DNA of 59,847 nucleotides, from contig JAQVXD010000013.1 of NCBI GenBank assembly GCA_028709385.1, forward strand, positions 1 through 59,847. Reading direction: 5' to 3'. Of this stretch, positions 9,466 to 18,298 are shown piece after piece. The notes below the pieces were generated by a model, which was not told the origin of the DNA, ran no database searches, and was given only the letters and a program-made list of their open reading frames with translations. How positions within the stretch are numbered: the stretch's first letter is position 1; each line of letters begins with the position of its first letter. A program made the translations under genes and the position numbers. Source of the stretch: Fermentimonas sp. (GTDB lineage: Bacteria > Bacteroidota > Bacteroidia > Bacteroidales > Dysgonomonadaceae).

Positions 9466-10311
9466 ATGAAACGTTTCAAAAATAAAAATATACTTATTGT
9501 CTGTGTCATAGTGGGATTAGCCATAGCTTCCTGTAAGCCCAGACAGAGGATTGTTTATTCAACAAAACCTGTTGAAGACAAAGAAAATAATCAACTATTC
9601 AGCGATATAAACACAAACTCATTTGACTTTAATACTTTTTCATCCAGATTAAATATGAGCTTAAGCAGTGGAACCCGCTCGTTGAGTTCCAAGGCTAATA
9701 TCCGCATGATCAGGGACAGTGCGATACAAATTTCTGTTCAGCCGTTATTTGGAGTGGAGGTTTTACGTTTTTATATTGATCCTGACAGTGTTGTCATCCT
9801 TGACAGGATGAACAAACGTTATGTTGAGGAATCACTTAATTCCTTAAAAGAGAAATATCCTGTTGGTTTTGATTTTTATACTATGCAATCAATTCTTACC
9901 AACTCACCGTTTGTTTCAGGGAAAAGCAGAGTTGAAGATTCTGATTATCGAAAGTTTAATATTACTCAAACATCGGACTTAAACTACTATTTAACTTCCA
10001 AAGATCCCGAATCTGATATTGAATACTCTTTTACGGTAAATGGTGATGACAGGATTACATTTACTCATCTCATGCAATACGAAAAGCAGCAGTCACTTCA
10101 GTGGACATATGATAATTTTGCTGTCTTGGGAACCAATTCATTTCCACACAAAATGAATGCTACAATTTCGTCAAAGTCCAGAAAGATTGATGCTGAATTT
10201 CTTTTTTCAGAAATTGTAACAAATCAACCGGTTCAGGTAACTTCCGAGGTACCCGGCAGTTACAGGAAAGCCACTATAGATGAAATACTTAAAATTATAT
10301 CGACAGAATAA
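9466..10311 (+). CDS. DUF4292 lipoprotein, possibly LolB-like
   Basis: A 281-residue lipoprotein with a type II signal peptide: hydrophobic residues 9-20 and a lipobox LAIASC with Cys23. The rest matches the DUF4292 family of Bacteroidota. Its pattern (amphipathic strands, IRMIRDSAIQISVQPLFGVE, then a charged strand FYIDPDSVVILDRMNKRY) resembles the half-open beta-barrel of LolA/LolB lipoprotein carriers, where a strand on membrane identity is followed by 'D-G-V-x-L-x-D-x-x-G-x-x-Y'. A LolB-like role in outer-membrane lipoprotein insertion is my inference from this pattern, not established here. The stop overlaps the next ATG by one base (TAATG). Confidence 0.85.
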   Translation: MKRFKNKNILIVCVIVGLAIASCKPRQRIVYSTKPVEDKENNQLFSDINTNSFDFNTFSSRLNMSLSSGTRSLSSKANIRMIRDSAIQISVQPLFGVEVLRFYIDPDSVVILDRMNKRYVEESLNSLKEKYPVGFDFYTMQSILTNSPFVSGKSRVEDSDYRKFNITQTSDLNYYLTSKDPESDIEYSFTVNGDDRITFTHLMQYEKQQSLQWTYDNFAVLGTNSFPHKMNATISSKSRKIDAEFLFSEIVTNQPVQVTSEVPGSYRKATIDEILKIISTE

Positions 10312-11642
10312 TGAAAAAGTTAGCCCTAATTTCACTCTTTTATCTGCTTACAGTTATACTGTTCTCTCAAACACCGCAGATTGAAAATCTTCAAAAGCAG
10401 CAACAGGCAATTCAGGAGGATATTAGAAATACCAATAAATTATATCTTGATGTAAAAAAGCAGACAACAACAATACTGGATCGTATTAATCTGATAAATA
10501 AACAGATCGCTTCCCGAAAGGAATTGATTAGAGTGCAACGGGCCGAGATAGAGGCACTGCGCAGAGAAGAAATTAGACTCGAAGCTGAAATAGAGCGACT
10601 AAACAAGGAACTGAAAAAGAAACAGGAGAATTATGCTGTTGCAATAAAAGGATTGCTTAACCAGAAACACAATCAAAATAAACTGTTGTTTGTACTTTCG
10701 GGCAGGACTTTTGGTGAGTCTTTGAGAAGAATGCAATATCTTAAGGAATATTCAAAGTGGCAGAAGTCGCAGGCAGAGGAGATAAAGTTGCAGAATGCCA
10801 AAATCACTCTCAAAAAAGATGCTCTGATATTAGCTAAAGCAGAAAAAGAGAAAGCATTGATTTCAATACAGGAAGAGCATAAAAAACTGCAGGGAGAAGA
10901 GAAAATCCGTCAGTCAGAGATTTCTCAGACAAGAGGACAGGAACAAGCTTTAAGACAATCACTGCAACAAAAACAGCGTCAGGCAGATAAGCTGAATGCA
11001 CAGATCGAAAATCTGATTGCGGAAGAGGTTGCACGTCAGGAGCGTGAAGAGGAGGCAAGGCGACTTGCAGAAGCAAAAAAACAAACAGAAAAACCGACGG
11101 TTGATGAAAAAACCCCTGAAAGTTCTGTGGCTCCATCCAAAACTGAGTCTGCTGCTCCAAGAACAGGAACTTCCCCCAGAATCGATCCGGGAGCAAGCAA
11201 AGTCTCTTCTGAGACCTTTAACTTGTCAAAGGATTTTGCAGCCAATAAAGGCAGGCTGCCAATGCCGGTTACGGGTGCCTCTGCAATTGTTGGTAACTTT
11301 GGCACAAAACGTCACAGTGAATGGAATGTTACAACAAATAGTAATGGTGTTGATATACAGGCTGAGAAGGGGGCAAATATAAGAACGGTATTCGATGGTG
11401 AGGTGTCAAAGGTATTCTCTTTCCCCGGTTCAAATACTTGTGTAATAGTGCGACACGGTGATTATTATACATTCTACGCCAATATTTATGATCTGTATGT
11501 AAAACAGGGAGATAAGGTCAAAGCAGGGCAGTCACTCGGACGAATTTTCACCGATCCTGATACAGGTGTGTCAACTATGCATTTTCAACTATGGCAAAAA
11601 ACAACTAAAATAAATCCGGCACCCTGGCTAAACAGGGGTTAG
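10311..11642 (+). CDS. EnvC-like murein hydrolase activator (degenerate LytM/M23 domain)
   Basis: Periplasmic coiled-coil protein with a C-terminal LytM fold; 443 residues. A signal peptide (about 1-19) is followed by two long coiled coils (about 22-115 and 145-250), a Pro/Ser/Thr-rich linker (255-300) and an M23-like domain (320-440). Key catalytic residues are lost: the HxGxD motif reads SNGVD (Ser344 for His, Asp348 kept), the YxHL histidine is Asn (YANI), and HxH is TMH (Thr422 for His, His424 kept). This is the EnvC/NlpD pattern, in which the dead enzyme activates cell-separation amidases. Co-transcribed with the DUF4292 gene (1-bp overlap). No amidase gene is in the window. Confidence 0.88.
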   Translation: MKKLALISLFYLLTVILFSQTPQIENLQKQQQAIQEDIRNTNKLYLDVKKQTTTILDRINLINKQIASRKELIRVQRAEIEALRREEIRLEAEIERLNKELKKKQENYAVAIKGLLNQKHNQNKLLFVLSGRTFGESLRRMQYLKEYSKWQKSQAEEIKLQNAKITLKKDALILAKAEKEKALISIQEEHKKLQGEEKIRQSEISQTRGQEQALRQSLQQKQRQADKLNAQIENLIAEEVARQEREEEARRLAEAKKQTEKPTVDEKTPESSVAPSKTESAAPRTGTSPRIDPGASKVSSETFNLSKDFAANKGRLPMPVTGASAIVGNFGTKRHSEWNVTTNSNGVDIQAEKGANIRTVFDGEVSKVFSFPGSNTCVIVRHGDYYTFYANIYDLYVKQGDKVKAGQSLGRIFTDPDTGVSTMHFQLWQKTTKINPAPWLNRG

Positions 11643-11667
11643 CAGTATTAATCTTTAAATTTATTAT

Positions 11668-12957
11668 ATGTCACTGAAAACACGTCTTATAGTAATGAAT
11701 TTTCTCCAGTTTGCAGTCTGGGGAGCGTATCTCACTTCTATGTCCCGTTATCTCGGTCCTGTCGGTATGGGTTCCCACATAGGGATATTTTATTCTGTAC
11801 AGGGAATTGTGTCAATCTTTATGCCTGCACTTATTGGTATTATTGCGGACAGATGGGTGCCTGCACAGAAATTGTTAGGTGCTTGTCACATCCTTGCTGC
11901 TGTTTTCATGTTATCTGCCGGATTATATGGATTAAACAGCGGTAACGAGGTGTCATTCGGTTATTTCTTTACACTATACACTCTTAGTGTAGCGTTTTAT
12001 ATGCCAACCTTAGCTTTGTCAAATTCAGTGGCTTATACTATATTGGAAAGGGCAGGACTGGACACGGTTAAGGCGTTTCCACCTATACGTGTTTTTGGGA
12101 CGATTGGTTTTATCTGCTCTATGTGGCTTGTGGATATCCTTGGTTATCAAACCACTGCTATGCAGTTTATCGTGAGTGCAATATTGGGAATCGTTTTAGG
12201 TTTATATTCATTCACATTGCCTAACTGTCCGGTGAGTACTGATACACAAGACAAAACGCTGGCTCAGCGACTGGGTCTGGATGCTTTCAAACTGTTTAAA
12301 GAGAGAAGGATGGCTCTGTTCTTTATCTTTTCAATGTTACTTGGTGTGTCTCTGCAGATCACTAACGGGTTCGCGAATCCTTTTATCGCCAGTTTTGAGG
12401 CTGACCCGCAATATTCAAATACATTTGGTGTTCAGCACTCAAATATACTTATCTCATTGTCTCAGATTTCTGAAGCTCTCTGTATTTTGCTGATACCTTA
12501 CTTTTTAAGTAAATACGGTATAAAGAAGGTTATCCTGATAGCCATGTTTGCCTGGGTGCTTCGTTTTGGATTATTTGGATTGGGAAATCCCGGTAACGGC
12601 TTGTGGCTACTGATTCTCTCAATGCTGGTATATGGTGTGGCATTCGACTTCTTCAACGTGTCCGGATCATTGTTTGTGGATAAGGAGACGCCTCATCATA
12701 TCAGATCAAGTGCGCAAGGGATGTTTATGTTGATGACCAATGGTATTGGTGCCACAATAGGTACTTTAGGTGCTCAGTGGGTTGTAAATCAATTTACATC
12801 ATGGCAGGATGTTGTTGTAAACGGGCAGACTAAATCTCTTATGGTGGGCGACTGGCAAAGTGTGTGGTTTATTTTTGCAGGGTATGCTCTGGTTGTTGCA
12901 ATATTATTTGGTATTCTGTTTAAATACAAACATAAACCTGAGGTTACGGTTAATTGA
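11668..12957 (+). CDS. Nucleoside:H+ symporter (NupG-type MFS)
   Basis: Inner-membrane importer of the major facilitator superfamily, nucleoside:H+ symporter family. The 429 residues contain about 12 hydrophobic segments. The opening LIVMNFLQFAVWGAYLTSMSRYL is the family hallmark, followed by GIIADRWVPAQKLLG at the first cytoplasmic loop and RVFGTIGFI in helix 5. A longer last loop (WQDVVVNGQTKSLMVGDW) sits before the final helix. It lies 25 bp after the EnvC-like gene and ends at a strong terminator; a uridine phosphorylase gene lies beyond on the other strand, which fits nucleoside salvage. The exact substrate cannot be read from sequence. Confidence 0.88.
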   Translation: MSLKTRLIVMNFLQFAVWGAYLTSMSRYLGPVGMGSHIGIFYSVQGIVSIFMPALIGIIADRWVPAQKLLGACHILAAVFMLSAGLYGLNSGNEVSFGYFFTLYTLSVAFYMPTLALSNSVAYTILERAGLDTVKAFPPIRVFGTIGFICSMWLVDILGYQTTAMQFIVSAILGIVLGLYSFTLPNCPVSTDTQDKTLAQRLGLDAFKLFKERRMALFFIFSMLLGVSLQITNGFANPFIASFEADPQYSNTFGVQHSNILISLSQISEALCILLIPYFLSKYGIKKVILIAMFAWVLRFGLFGLGNPGNGLWLLILSMLVYGVAFDFFNVSGSLFVDKETPHHIRSSAQGMFMLMTNGIGATIGTLGAQWVVNQFTSWQDVVVNGQTKSLMVGDWQSVWFIFAGYALVVAILFGILFKYKHKPEVTVN

Positions 12958-13011
12958 TATCATTGATTTATATTCACGAACTCTGATTATAGTAGCTTCT
13001 TTATCAGGTAT

Positions 13012-13047
13012 AAAAAAACCGGGTTGTATTTGTGTAACCCGGTTTTT
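13012..13047. terminator. Bidirectional terminator between transporter and M16 protease genes
   Basis: Inverted repeat AAAAACCGGGTT / AACCCGGTTTTT, a 12-bp perfect stem with a 10-nt loop at 13026-13035. Both arms end in runs of A or T, so it should terminate transcripts arriving from either side. It sits between two convergent genes that end at 12957 and 13072. Confidence 0.9.
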
Positions 13048-13071
13048 ATAAATCTTTTGAGTACCTTAACT

Positions 13072-15882
13072 CTATTCAGTAGTATTAGGTATCATAATTA
13101 TTGTTTTTAAATTTCCCTGATTAAGGAATTCGCCTACAAAATTTTGTATGTCAGCTCTTGTGATACTGTTAAGGGTTTCAAGATATGTAGAGTGCATATC
13201 TTCCCCGTAGAAATATTTGTTGTCAATAATATTCAGCCAGTATCCGTTTTCCTTCAGATTTTCGTTGTAACTCTTGTTCATATACTCCTTAACCTTTGAG
13301 AAATCTGATTCACGCGGTCCGTTTGCAACAATATTATCCAGTTCGTCAAGAACTATCTTATTCAGATGTTTCAGTCTCTCTGTATCAGGGTCTGTATCAA
13401 ACATAATCTGAAGAATAGACTGTCCCTCAGGATATCTGGATATTGATCCTCCTGAATAAACGCCATAAGTACCGCCCTCTTCTTCTCTAACCTTTTCAGT
13501 GTAAACGATATCCAGGATCTGATCAAACATGCTCATCTGTATCTGATTCTTCATGTCTCTTTTAATATTGCCTGTAATCGTGTTGAACACAGAAGCTTTG
13601 GGGTTAAGCATGTCGCGGCGGAAAATGTTTTCCATTTTACCCTCTTTGAAATCCATTGGTACTTTAACAAAATCAGCTTTCTCTGATTTAGAAGGCAGTG
13701 AAGCCAGATAACGCTCTACAACAGGTCTAACATCATCCTCATTTATATTACCAACAAGTGTAAACACAAAACTGCCGGGGTTGCTGAACAGTTGTTTGTA
13801 CATTCCCAAGATGCGGTCATAATCCAGTTTCTTAAGATCTTCAGCTTTAATTCTTTTAGTAAGTGGATTGTCTCCATATAAAGCATAGTTTATGGAGTCA
13901 CTGAAAGCAACCATCGGCTCCGCTTCCTGATTTCTGAGCTGAGTTTCCATACGCTGAACATAAGATTGGAATGCATCCTGGTCTTTACGCGGGTTAGTAA
14001 AATATAGATATACTAACTGGATCATTGTTTCAAAATCTTTTATTGAAGAAGATCCGTTAAAGTCCTGAGTGGTTAAACTGACCGAAGGACGAGCTGTTGC
14101 AGTTTTACCCGCAAGAACCTTAGGAAGGTCGGTTGCACTGAAATTTCCAATACCGCCAAGTGTTGCAACAGAACTCATCATACTGCTGTTTATGGGATCC
14201 TCAACTGCGAAGTGTGAATATCCGCCGGCGCTGGTACCTGTTAACAGTATCTCATCATTTTTGAAATCTGTGTTCTTCAGGATTACTTTCATTCCATTGC
14301 CGAGAGTCCATACAGTAGCATCCATATCCTCATCTCTCTCAGAAGAAACAATCTTTCCCGGTTTAGGTAAAACTGATACAAGTGGTTCATCTATAACTTC
14401 ACCTACATAAGCCTCGATTGTTTCAGCCTTAACTGTGGTCAAAACATTCTGCAGTTCTTCTTTTGAAGGATAAACCAGTCCCTCTTTCTCCGGGCCGGTA
14501 ATAGCAACCACGATATTATCGTCACCAATAAGCTGTTGTATTGTCTGGTTGATTGCTTCAACAGGAATGTTTGGTGCTACAGCCTGTAAAAACTGATATT
14601 CAAACTCAATCCCCGGAATCGGTTCACCGTCAATAAAAGATCTCACGTATTCTTCCGAATAGCTTGAGTTCCTCTGTTTATCTCTGTTGTTATAAGCATC
14701 CTCAAAGTTTTTGAGTATGTTGGTTCTTGCAATTTCATACTCTGCAGCTGTGAACCCGTGTTGTTTTGCTCTTTCTGATTCACGGATCATAGCAGCCAAG
14801 GCATCTTCAATCTTATCTTCAGAACTGCCGGCTACAACTGTCCATGCATCTTTTGTTTTTGCAACAAAATAGTCTCCGTCATAAGCATATGCTGAAGTAA
14901 ACGGAGCATCAGGCTTTTGTAACATTTCAGAGAAGCGCTGATTCATCATTGATGCTGCTGCATTTAAAATATACTGAGTAAGGTATCCTGCCTGTGTGTT
15001 TTTAAGTTCTTCAGGCATTGGATCATGCTTGTAGAACATCATAATACTTGTGCTGCGGGCTTCAGTGTCTGTTGCCAGTGCAAATATCGGATCTTTATTA
15101 TCAAGAACAGGATAATATACTCTTTCTGCTACCTCTTCATCCAATGTAATAGGGGAGAATAGTTCAACTATTTTCTTTTCCATCTCATCTACATCAACAC
15201 CACCTACAACAATAATTCCCTGCAGATCGGGTCTGTACCATTTATGATAATAAGCCCTTATTTCTTCAGGTTTAAAGTTATTGATGACATCAATACTGCC
15301 TATGGGCATTCTTTTGGCATATTTGCTGTCAGGATACATTGCAGGCAGCAACTGATCCCAGATACGCTGTTGTGCACCGCCTCGTGTACGCCACTCTTCA
15401 CGGATTACACCACGTTCATTTTCAATCTCTTCCTCTTCAAGTGCGATGGCGTTAGACCAGTCGTGAAGTACCAGCAAAACCGAATCCACCAGATTCTTGT
15501 TAGTAGTGGGGATGTCTGTCATGAAATAGACAGTCTCATCAAATGAAGTGTAAGCATTAATATTGACGCCGAATCTAATTCCGTTGTCCTGTAAATAGTT
15601 TAGCATTGATTTGCCCGGGAAGTTTTCCGTACCGTTAAATGCCATGTGCTCCAGAAAATGCGCTAAGCCTGCCTGGTTATCCTCCTCTTGCATAGAACCT
15701 ACCTTTTGGGCGATATAAAAGTCTGCCCTGTTTTCGGGCTGACCGTTATTACGGATGAAATAGGTTAATCCATTGTCCAGTTTGCCTTTTCGAACGTTCG
15801 GGTCTATCGGTAAAGCGGGATTTTGTTGTGCTAAAGCGACAAATGAGATCACTAACAGCAACAATGTTAAAGTTTTTTCCAT
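13072..15882 (-). CDS. M16 family zinc protease (pitrilysin type, two-domain)
   Basis: Exported insulinase-type metallopeptidase of 936 residues. A signal peptide (about 1-18) is followed by the inverted zinc motif HFLEH with His75, Glu78 and His79; the distal glutamate lies in ENERGVIREEW near residue 155. The N-terminal half is the active M16 unit and the C-terminal half (about 510-930) the inactive partner, the usual single-chain PqqL-like arrangement. It probably degrades peptides in the periplasm. It starts 42 bp after the uridine phosphorylase stop, so it may be the last gene of that operon, and it ends at the bidirectional terminator. Confidence 0.93.
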   Translation of the reverse strand: MEKTLTLLLLVISFVALAQQNPALPIDPNVRKGKLDNGLTYFIRNNGQPENRADFYIAQKVGSMQEEDNQAGLAHFLEHMAFNGTENFPGKSMLNYLQDNGIRFGVNINAYTSFDETVYFMTDIPTTNKNLVDSVLLVLHDWSNAIALEEEEIENERGVIREEWRTRGGAQQRIWDQLLPAMYPDSKYAKRMPIGSIDVINNFKPEEIRAYYHKWYRPDLQGIIVVGGVDVDEMEKKIVELFSPITLDEEVAERVYYPVLDNKDPIFALATDTEARSTSIMMFYKHDPMPEELKNTQAGYLTQYILNAAASMMNQRFSEMLQKPDAPFTSAYAYDGDYFVAKTKDAWTVVAGSSEDKIEDALAAMIRESERAKQHGFTAAEYEIARTNILKNFEDAYNNRDKQRNSSYSEEYVRSFIDGEPIPGIEFEYQFLQAVAPNIPVEAINQTIQQLIGDDNIVVAITGPEKEGLVYPSKEELQNVLTTVKAETIEAYVGEVIDEPLVSVLPKPGKIVSSERDEDMDATVWTLGNGMKVILKNTDFKNDEILLTGTSAGGYSHFAVEDPINSSMMSSVATLGGIGNFSATDLPKVLAGKTATARPSVSLTTQDFNGSSSIKDFETMIQLVYLYFTNPRKDQDAFQSYVQRMETQLRNQEAEPMVAFSDSINYALYGDNPLTKRIKAEDLKKLDYDRILGMYKQLFSNPGSFVFTLVGNINEDDVRPVVERYLASLPSKSEKADFVKVPMDFKEGKMENIFRRDMLNPKASVFNTITGNIKRDMKNQIQMSMFDQILDIVYTEKVREEEGGTYGVYSGGSISRYPEGQSILQIMFDTDPDTERLKHLNKIVLDELDNIVANGPRESDFSKVKEYMNKSYNENLKENGYWLNIIDNKYFYGEDMHSTYLETLNSITRADIQNFVGEFLNQGNLKTIIMIPNTTE

Positions 15883-15924
15883 TTTTCTTTTTTTAATTTG
15901 TATCGATATTTTTTTTAGAAGAAT

Positions 15925-16791
15925 CTATATCCTATCCAAAACTGTTTGTATAAGATCTTCCATTGAACCTTTATATTCAGCGTTACTGTCCAGTGCAACA
16001 CGATTGGCAATTATTGTACATACAGTCATTGCTTTATGTCCCATAAGTTTTGAAAGCCCTGCAATCGCCGAACTCTCCATTTCATAGTTGGTTATAGAAT
16101 AATCGTCAAAACGGAAAGATTCAATCTTTGAATTTAATTCAGGGTCGGCTAGCGGTAGTCTTACATATCTGCCCTGAGGGCCGTAAAACCCTGTTGCTGA
16201 TATTGTAACACCGCGTATCATATCATGACCAATTCTGTCAACCAGCTCTTCATCAGCACTGACTACGTAAGGGACACAATGAAAAGGCGACCATTTCACA
16301 TGCTTCTGAAAAGCTTCCTCAAACTCCTCTTCCCTGATTTTTTTTGAGTCGGCATAGTAGTGTATTAATCCATCGAAGCCGATTGATTTTTCTGAAACTA
16401 CATATGATCCTGTTGGGCAATGTGGCTGCATTCCGCCTGAAGTACCAACTCTAACCATTGTTAACTGTCTGAACTCATCCTTAACGGTGTGCGTCTCAAA
16501 ATCAATATTTGCAAGTGCATCTAACTCTGTAAGCACAATATCAATATTATCCGTTCCAATTCCATGTGACAGGGCTGTAATCCTCTTACCTTTATATGTG
16601 CCGGTAACAGTGTGAAACTCGCGGCTCTGCACGTCGCATTCAACAGTATCAAAAAATGAAGCTGTCATGGTTACCCTGTCAGGATCACCCATCATAATAA
16701 TTTTATCGGAGAGCTGTTCAGGTCTGATATGCAGATGAAAAGCACTCCCGTCGGAATTAATGATAAATTCCGAGTCTGGTATTATTCTCAT
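15925..16791 (-). CDS. udp: Uridine phosphorylase-type nucleoside phosphorylase
   Basis: Cleaves uridine (or another nucleoside) with phosphate to base and ribose-1-phosphate. The 288 residues show the PNP/UDP family-1 layout: MMGDPDRV near residue 33, the phosphate-binding VRVGTSGGMQPH at about 113-125, and the ribose-binding NYEMESSAIAGLSKLMGHKA near 240. The family can also act as purine nucleoside phosphorylase; uridine is the best guess from similarity. It sits 7 bp after floA, a neighbourhood without obvious functional logic. A nucleoside transporter lies just beyond the M16 gene on the opposite strand. Confidence 0.88.
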   Translation of the reverse strand: MRIIPDSEFIINSDGSAFHLHIRPEQLSDKIIMMGDPDRVTMTASFFDTVECDVQSREFHTVTGTYKGKRITALSHGIGTDNIDIVLTELDALANIDFETHTVKDEFRQLTMVRVGTSGGMQPHCPTGSYVVSEKSIGFDGLIHYYADSKKIREEEFEEAFQKHVKWSPFHCVPYVVSADEELVDRIGHDMIRGVTISATGFYGPQGRYVRLPLADPELNSKIESFRFDDYSITNYEMESSAIAGLSKLMGHKAMTVCTIIANRVALDSNAEYKGSMEDLIQTVLDRI

Positions 16792-16798
16792 ATTTCAG

Positions 16799-17785
16799 TT
16801 ATTTTTTATTTCCACCGCCACTCTGAGGTTTAGCTATCGAGTCCCTCATATCAGTATCTGCCTTAATGTTTTCCATTCTGTAATAATCCATTATGCCAAG
16901 ATTACCGTTTCTGAATGCTTCGGCCATTGCTATAGGAACTTCAGCTTCAGCTTCTATAACTTTTGCACGTGCTTCCTGTGCTTTTGCTTTCATTTCCTGC
17001 TCCAGAGCGATAGCCATCGCACGGCGTTCTTCAGCACGTGCCTGAGCAATGTTTTTATCAGCCTGAGCCTGATCCATCTGCAGTACAGCTCCAATGTTCT
17101 TGCCTATATCAATATCTGCGATATCAATGGAGAGAATTTCGAATGCGGTACCGGCATCAAGACCTTTTTTCAATACCAGTTTGGATATTGAGTCGGGGTT
17201 TTCAAGAACCGATTTATGAGAAACTGCAGAACCGATTGAAGATACAATACCTTCGCCAACACGGGCAAGAATGGTTTCTTCTCCGGCACCGCCGACAAGT
17301 TGTTTAATGTTTGCACGAACCGTTACACGGGCTTTTGCAATCAGCTGGATACCGTCAATGGCAACCGCCGATACGGGAGGAGTGTCAATGACTTTAGGGT
17401 TAACAGACATTCTTACTGCTTCAAGTACGTCACGTCCGGCAAGGTCAATTGCTGTGGCCATCTGAAATGTCAGATCGATATTAGCTTTAGATGCCGAAAC
17501 CAGTGCATGTACAACTTTTTCAACATGTCCGCCTGCAAGATAATGAGCTTCAAGATCATCACGTGTGACTGTTTTCAAACCTGCCTTGTGAGCCTCAATC
17601 AAAGCATACACTATAGTGTGAGGGGGAACACGGCGAAGTCGCATCAGGAACAACTGAACAAGCGAAATACGAACGCCCGCAGACAGTGCATTTATCCATA
17701 GGAAAAAAGGCACATAATGGAAAAAAATCAGCAAAAAGATGATTATTACCGCTATGGTAATGATTATTGGTATTGAAAATTCCAT
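16799..17785 (-). CDS. floA: Flotillin-like protein FloA
   Basis: Scaffold of functional membrane microdomains. The 328 residues begin with a hydrophobic hairpin (about 5-40, [20 protein letters not shown]) that inserts into the inner membrane. An SPFH-type domain follows, then a heptad-rich C-terminal helix with alternating Ala/Glu ([20 protein letters not shown]) typical of FloA oligomerisation. Length is normal for the FloA/UPF0365 family. The gene lies 25 bp after an NfeD-family gene, the classical partner, and 7 bp before udp. Confidence 0.94.
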   Translation of the reverse strand: MEFSIPIIITIAVIIIFLLIFFHYVPFFLWINALSAGVRISLVQLFLMRLRRVPPHTIVYALIEAHKAGLKTVTRDDLEAHYLAGGHVEKVVHALVSASKANIDLTFQMATAIDLAGRDVLEAVRMSVNPKVIDTPPVSAVAIDGIQLIAKARVTVRANIKQLVGGAGEETILARVGEGIVSSIGSAVSHKSVLENPDSISKLVLKKGLDAGTAFEILSIDIADIDIGKNIGAVLQMDQAQADKNIAQARAEERRAMAIALEQEMKAKAQEARAKVIEAEAEVPIAMAEAFRNGNLGIMDYYRMENIKADTDMRDSIAKPQSGGGNKK

Positions 17786-17810
17786 AATGATATAAATTTT
17801 GGAGTGAATA

Positions 17811-18287
17811 TTATTGTTTTCTTTTTACAAGAACATTGTAAGTCTCTACTTTTACAACTTCTATTTCTGTATCCTCTTCGATAAACTCACCGTCGTAGGA
17901 TTTCCCTTCTGCTTCAACATCGTTCACAAGAACCTTCCCGATCGGGTTTAATCTGGAAATTGCTATTCCAAAGTCGCCGGCAGACATCTTTTGAAGATTA
18001 CTGTTGTCAACCTTGTCTTCAATATTTGTTTCAAGCGATATTCTTCGGAGCGACTTGGATTTCAGGAGCCAGACAAACGAGGCTCCCATGGCGATGGCCG
18101 ACCCGGCAAGTGTGATATTTCCTGCAGTGCTTCCTATAAACATATAGGAGTATACTATGCCGCCTATAATAAAAATAACTCCTGCAATACCTGCAATACT
18201 TATGCCCGGGAGTAGGAATATTTCAATTAACATGAAAAGTATCCCGAGTACTATCACAGAAATAACAACAATGATGTGAAGTGTCAT
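17811..18287 (-). CDS. NfeD family membrane protein
   Basis: Short-form NfeD protein, 158 residues. Hydrophobic helices occupy about residues 4-95 ([20 protein letters not shown] and following), with a C-terminal soluble OB-fold (about 105-158) showing the pattern G-x-A-x-S-x-L-x-P-x-G-K-V. It lacks the ClpP-like protease domain of long NfeD proteins. NfeD proteins work with flotillins in membrane microdomains, and floA is directly downstream at 25 bp. The gene follows the PD40/TPR protein by 11 bp. Confidence 0.9.
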   Translation of the reverse strand: MTLHIIVVISVIVLGILFMLIEIFLLPGISIAGIAGVIFIIGGIVYSYMFIGSTAGNITLAGSAIAMGASFVWLLKSKSLRRISLETNIEDKVDNSNLQKMSAGDFGIAISRLNPIGKVLVNDVEAEGKSYDGEFIEEDTEIEVVKVETYNVLVKRKQ

Positions 18288-18298
18288 GTACGGTTTAT

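Noticed and set aside
10834-11382. Three overlapping frames (both strands) within the EnvC-like gene
   Set aside because: Produced by the low-complexity Lys/Glu/Gln coiled coil and linker; the EnvC-like frame explains the sequence.
16760-17701. Plus-strand frames of 64-143 codons opposite floA
   Set aside because: Antisense to the conserved FloA and uridine phosphorylase genes; no family similarity.
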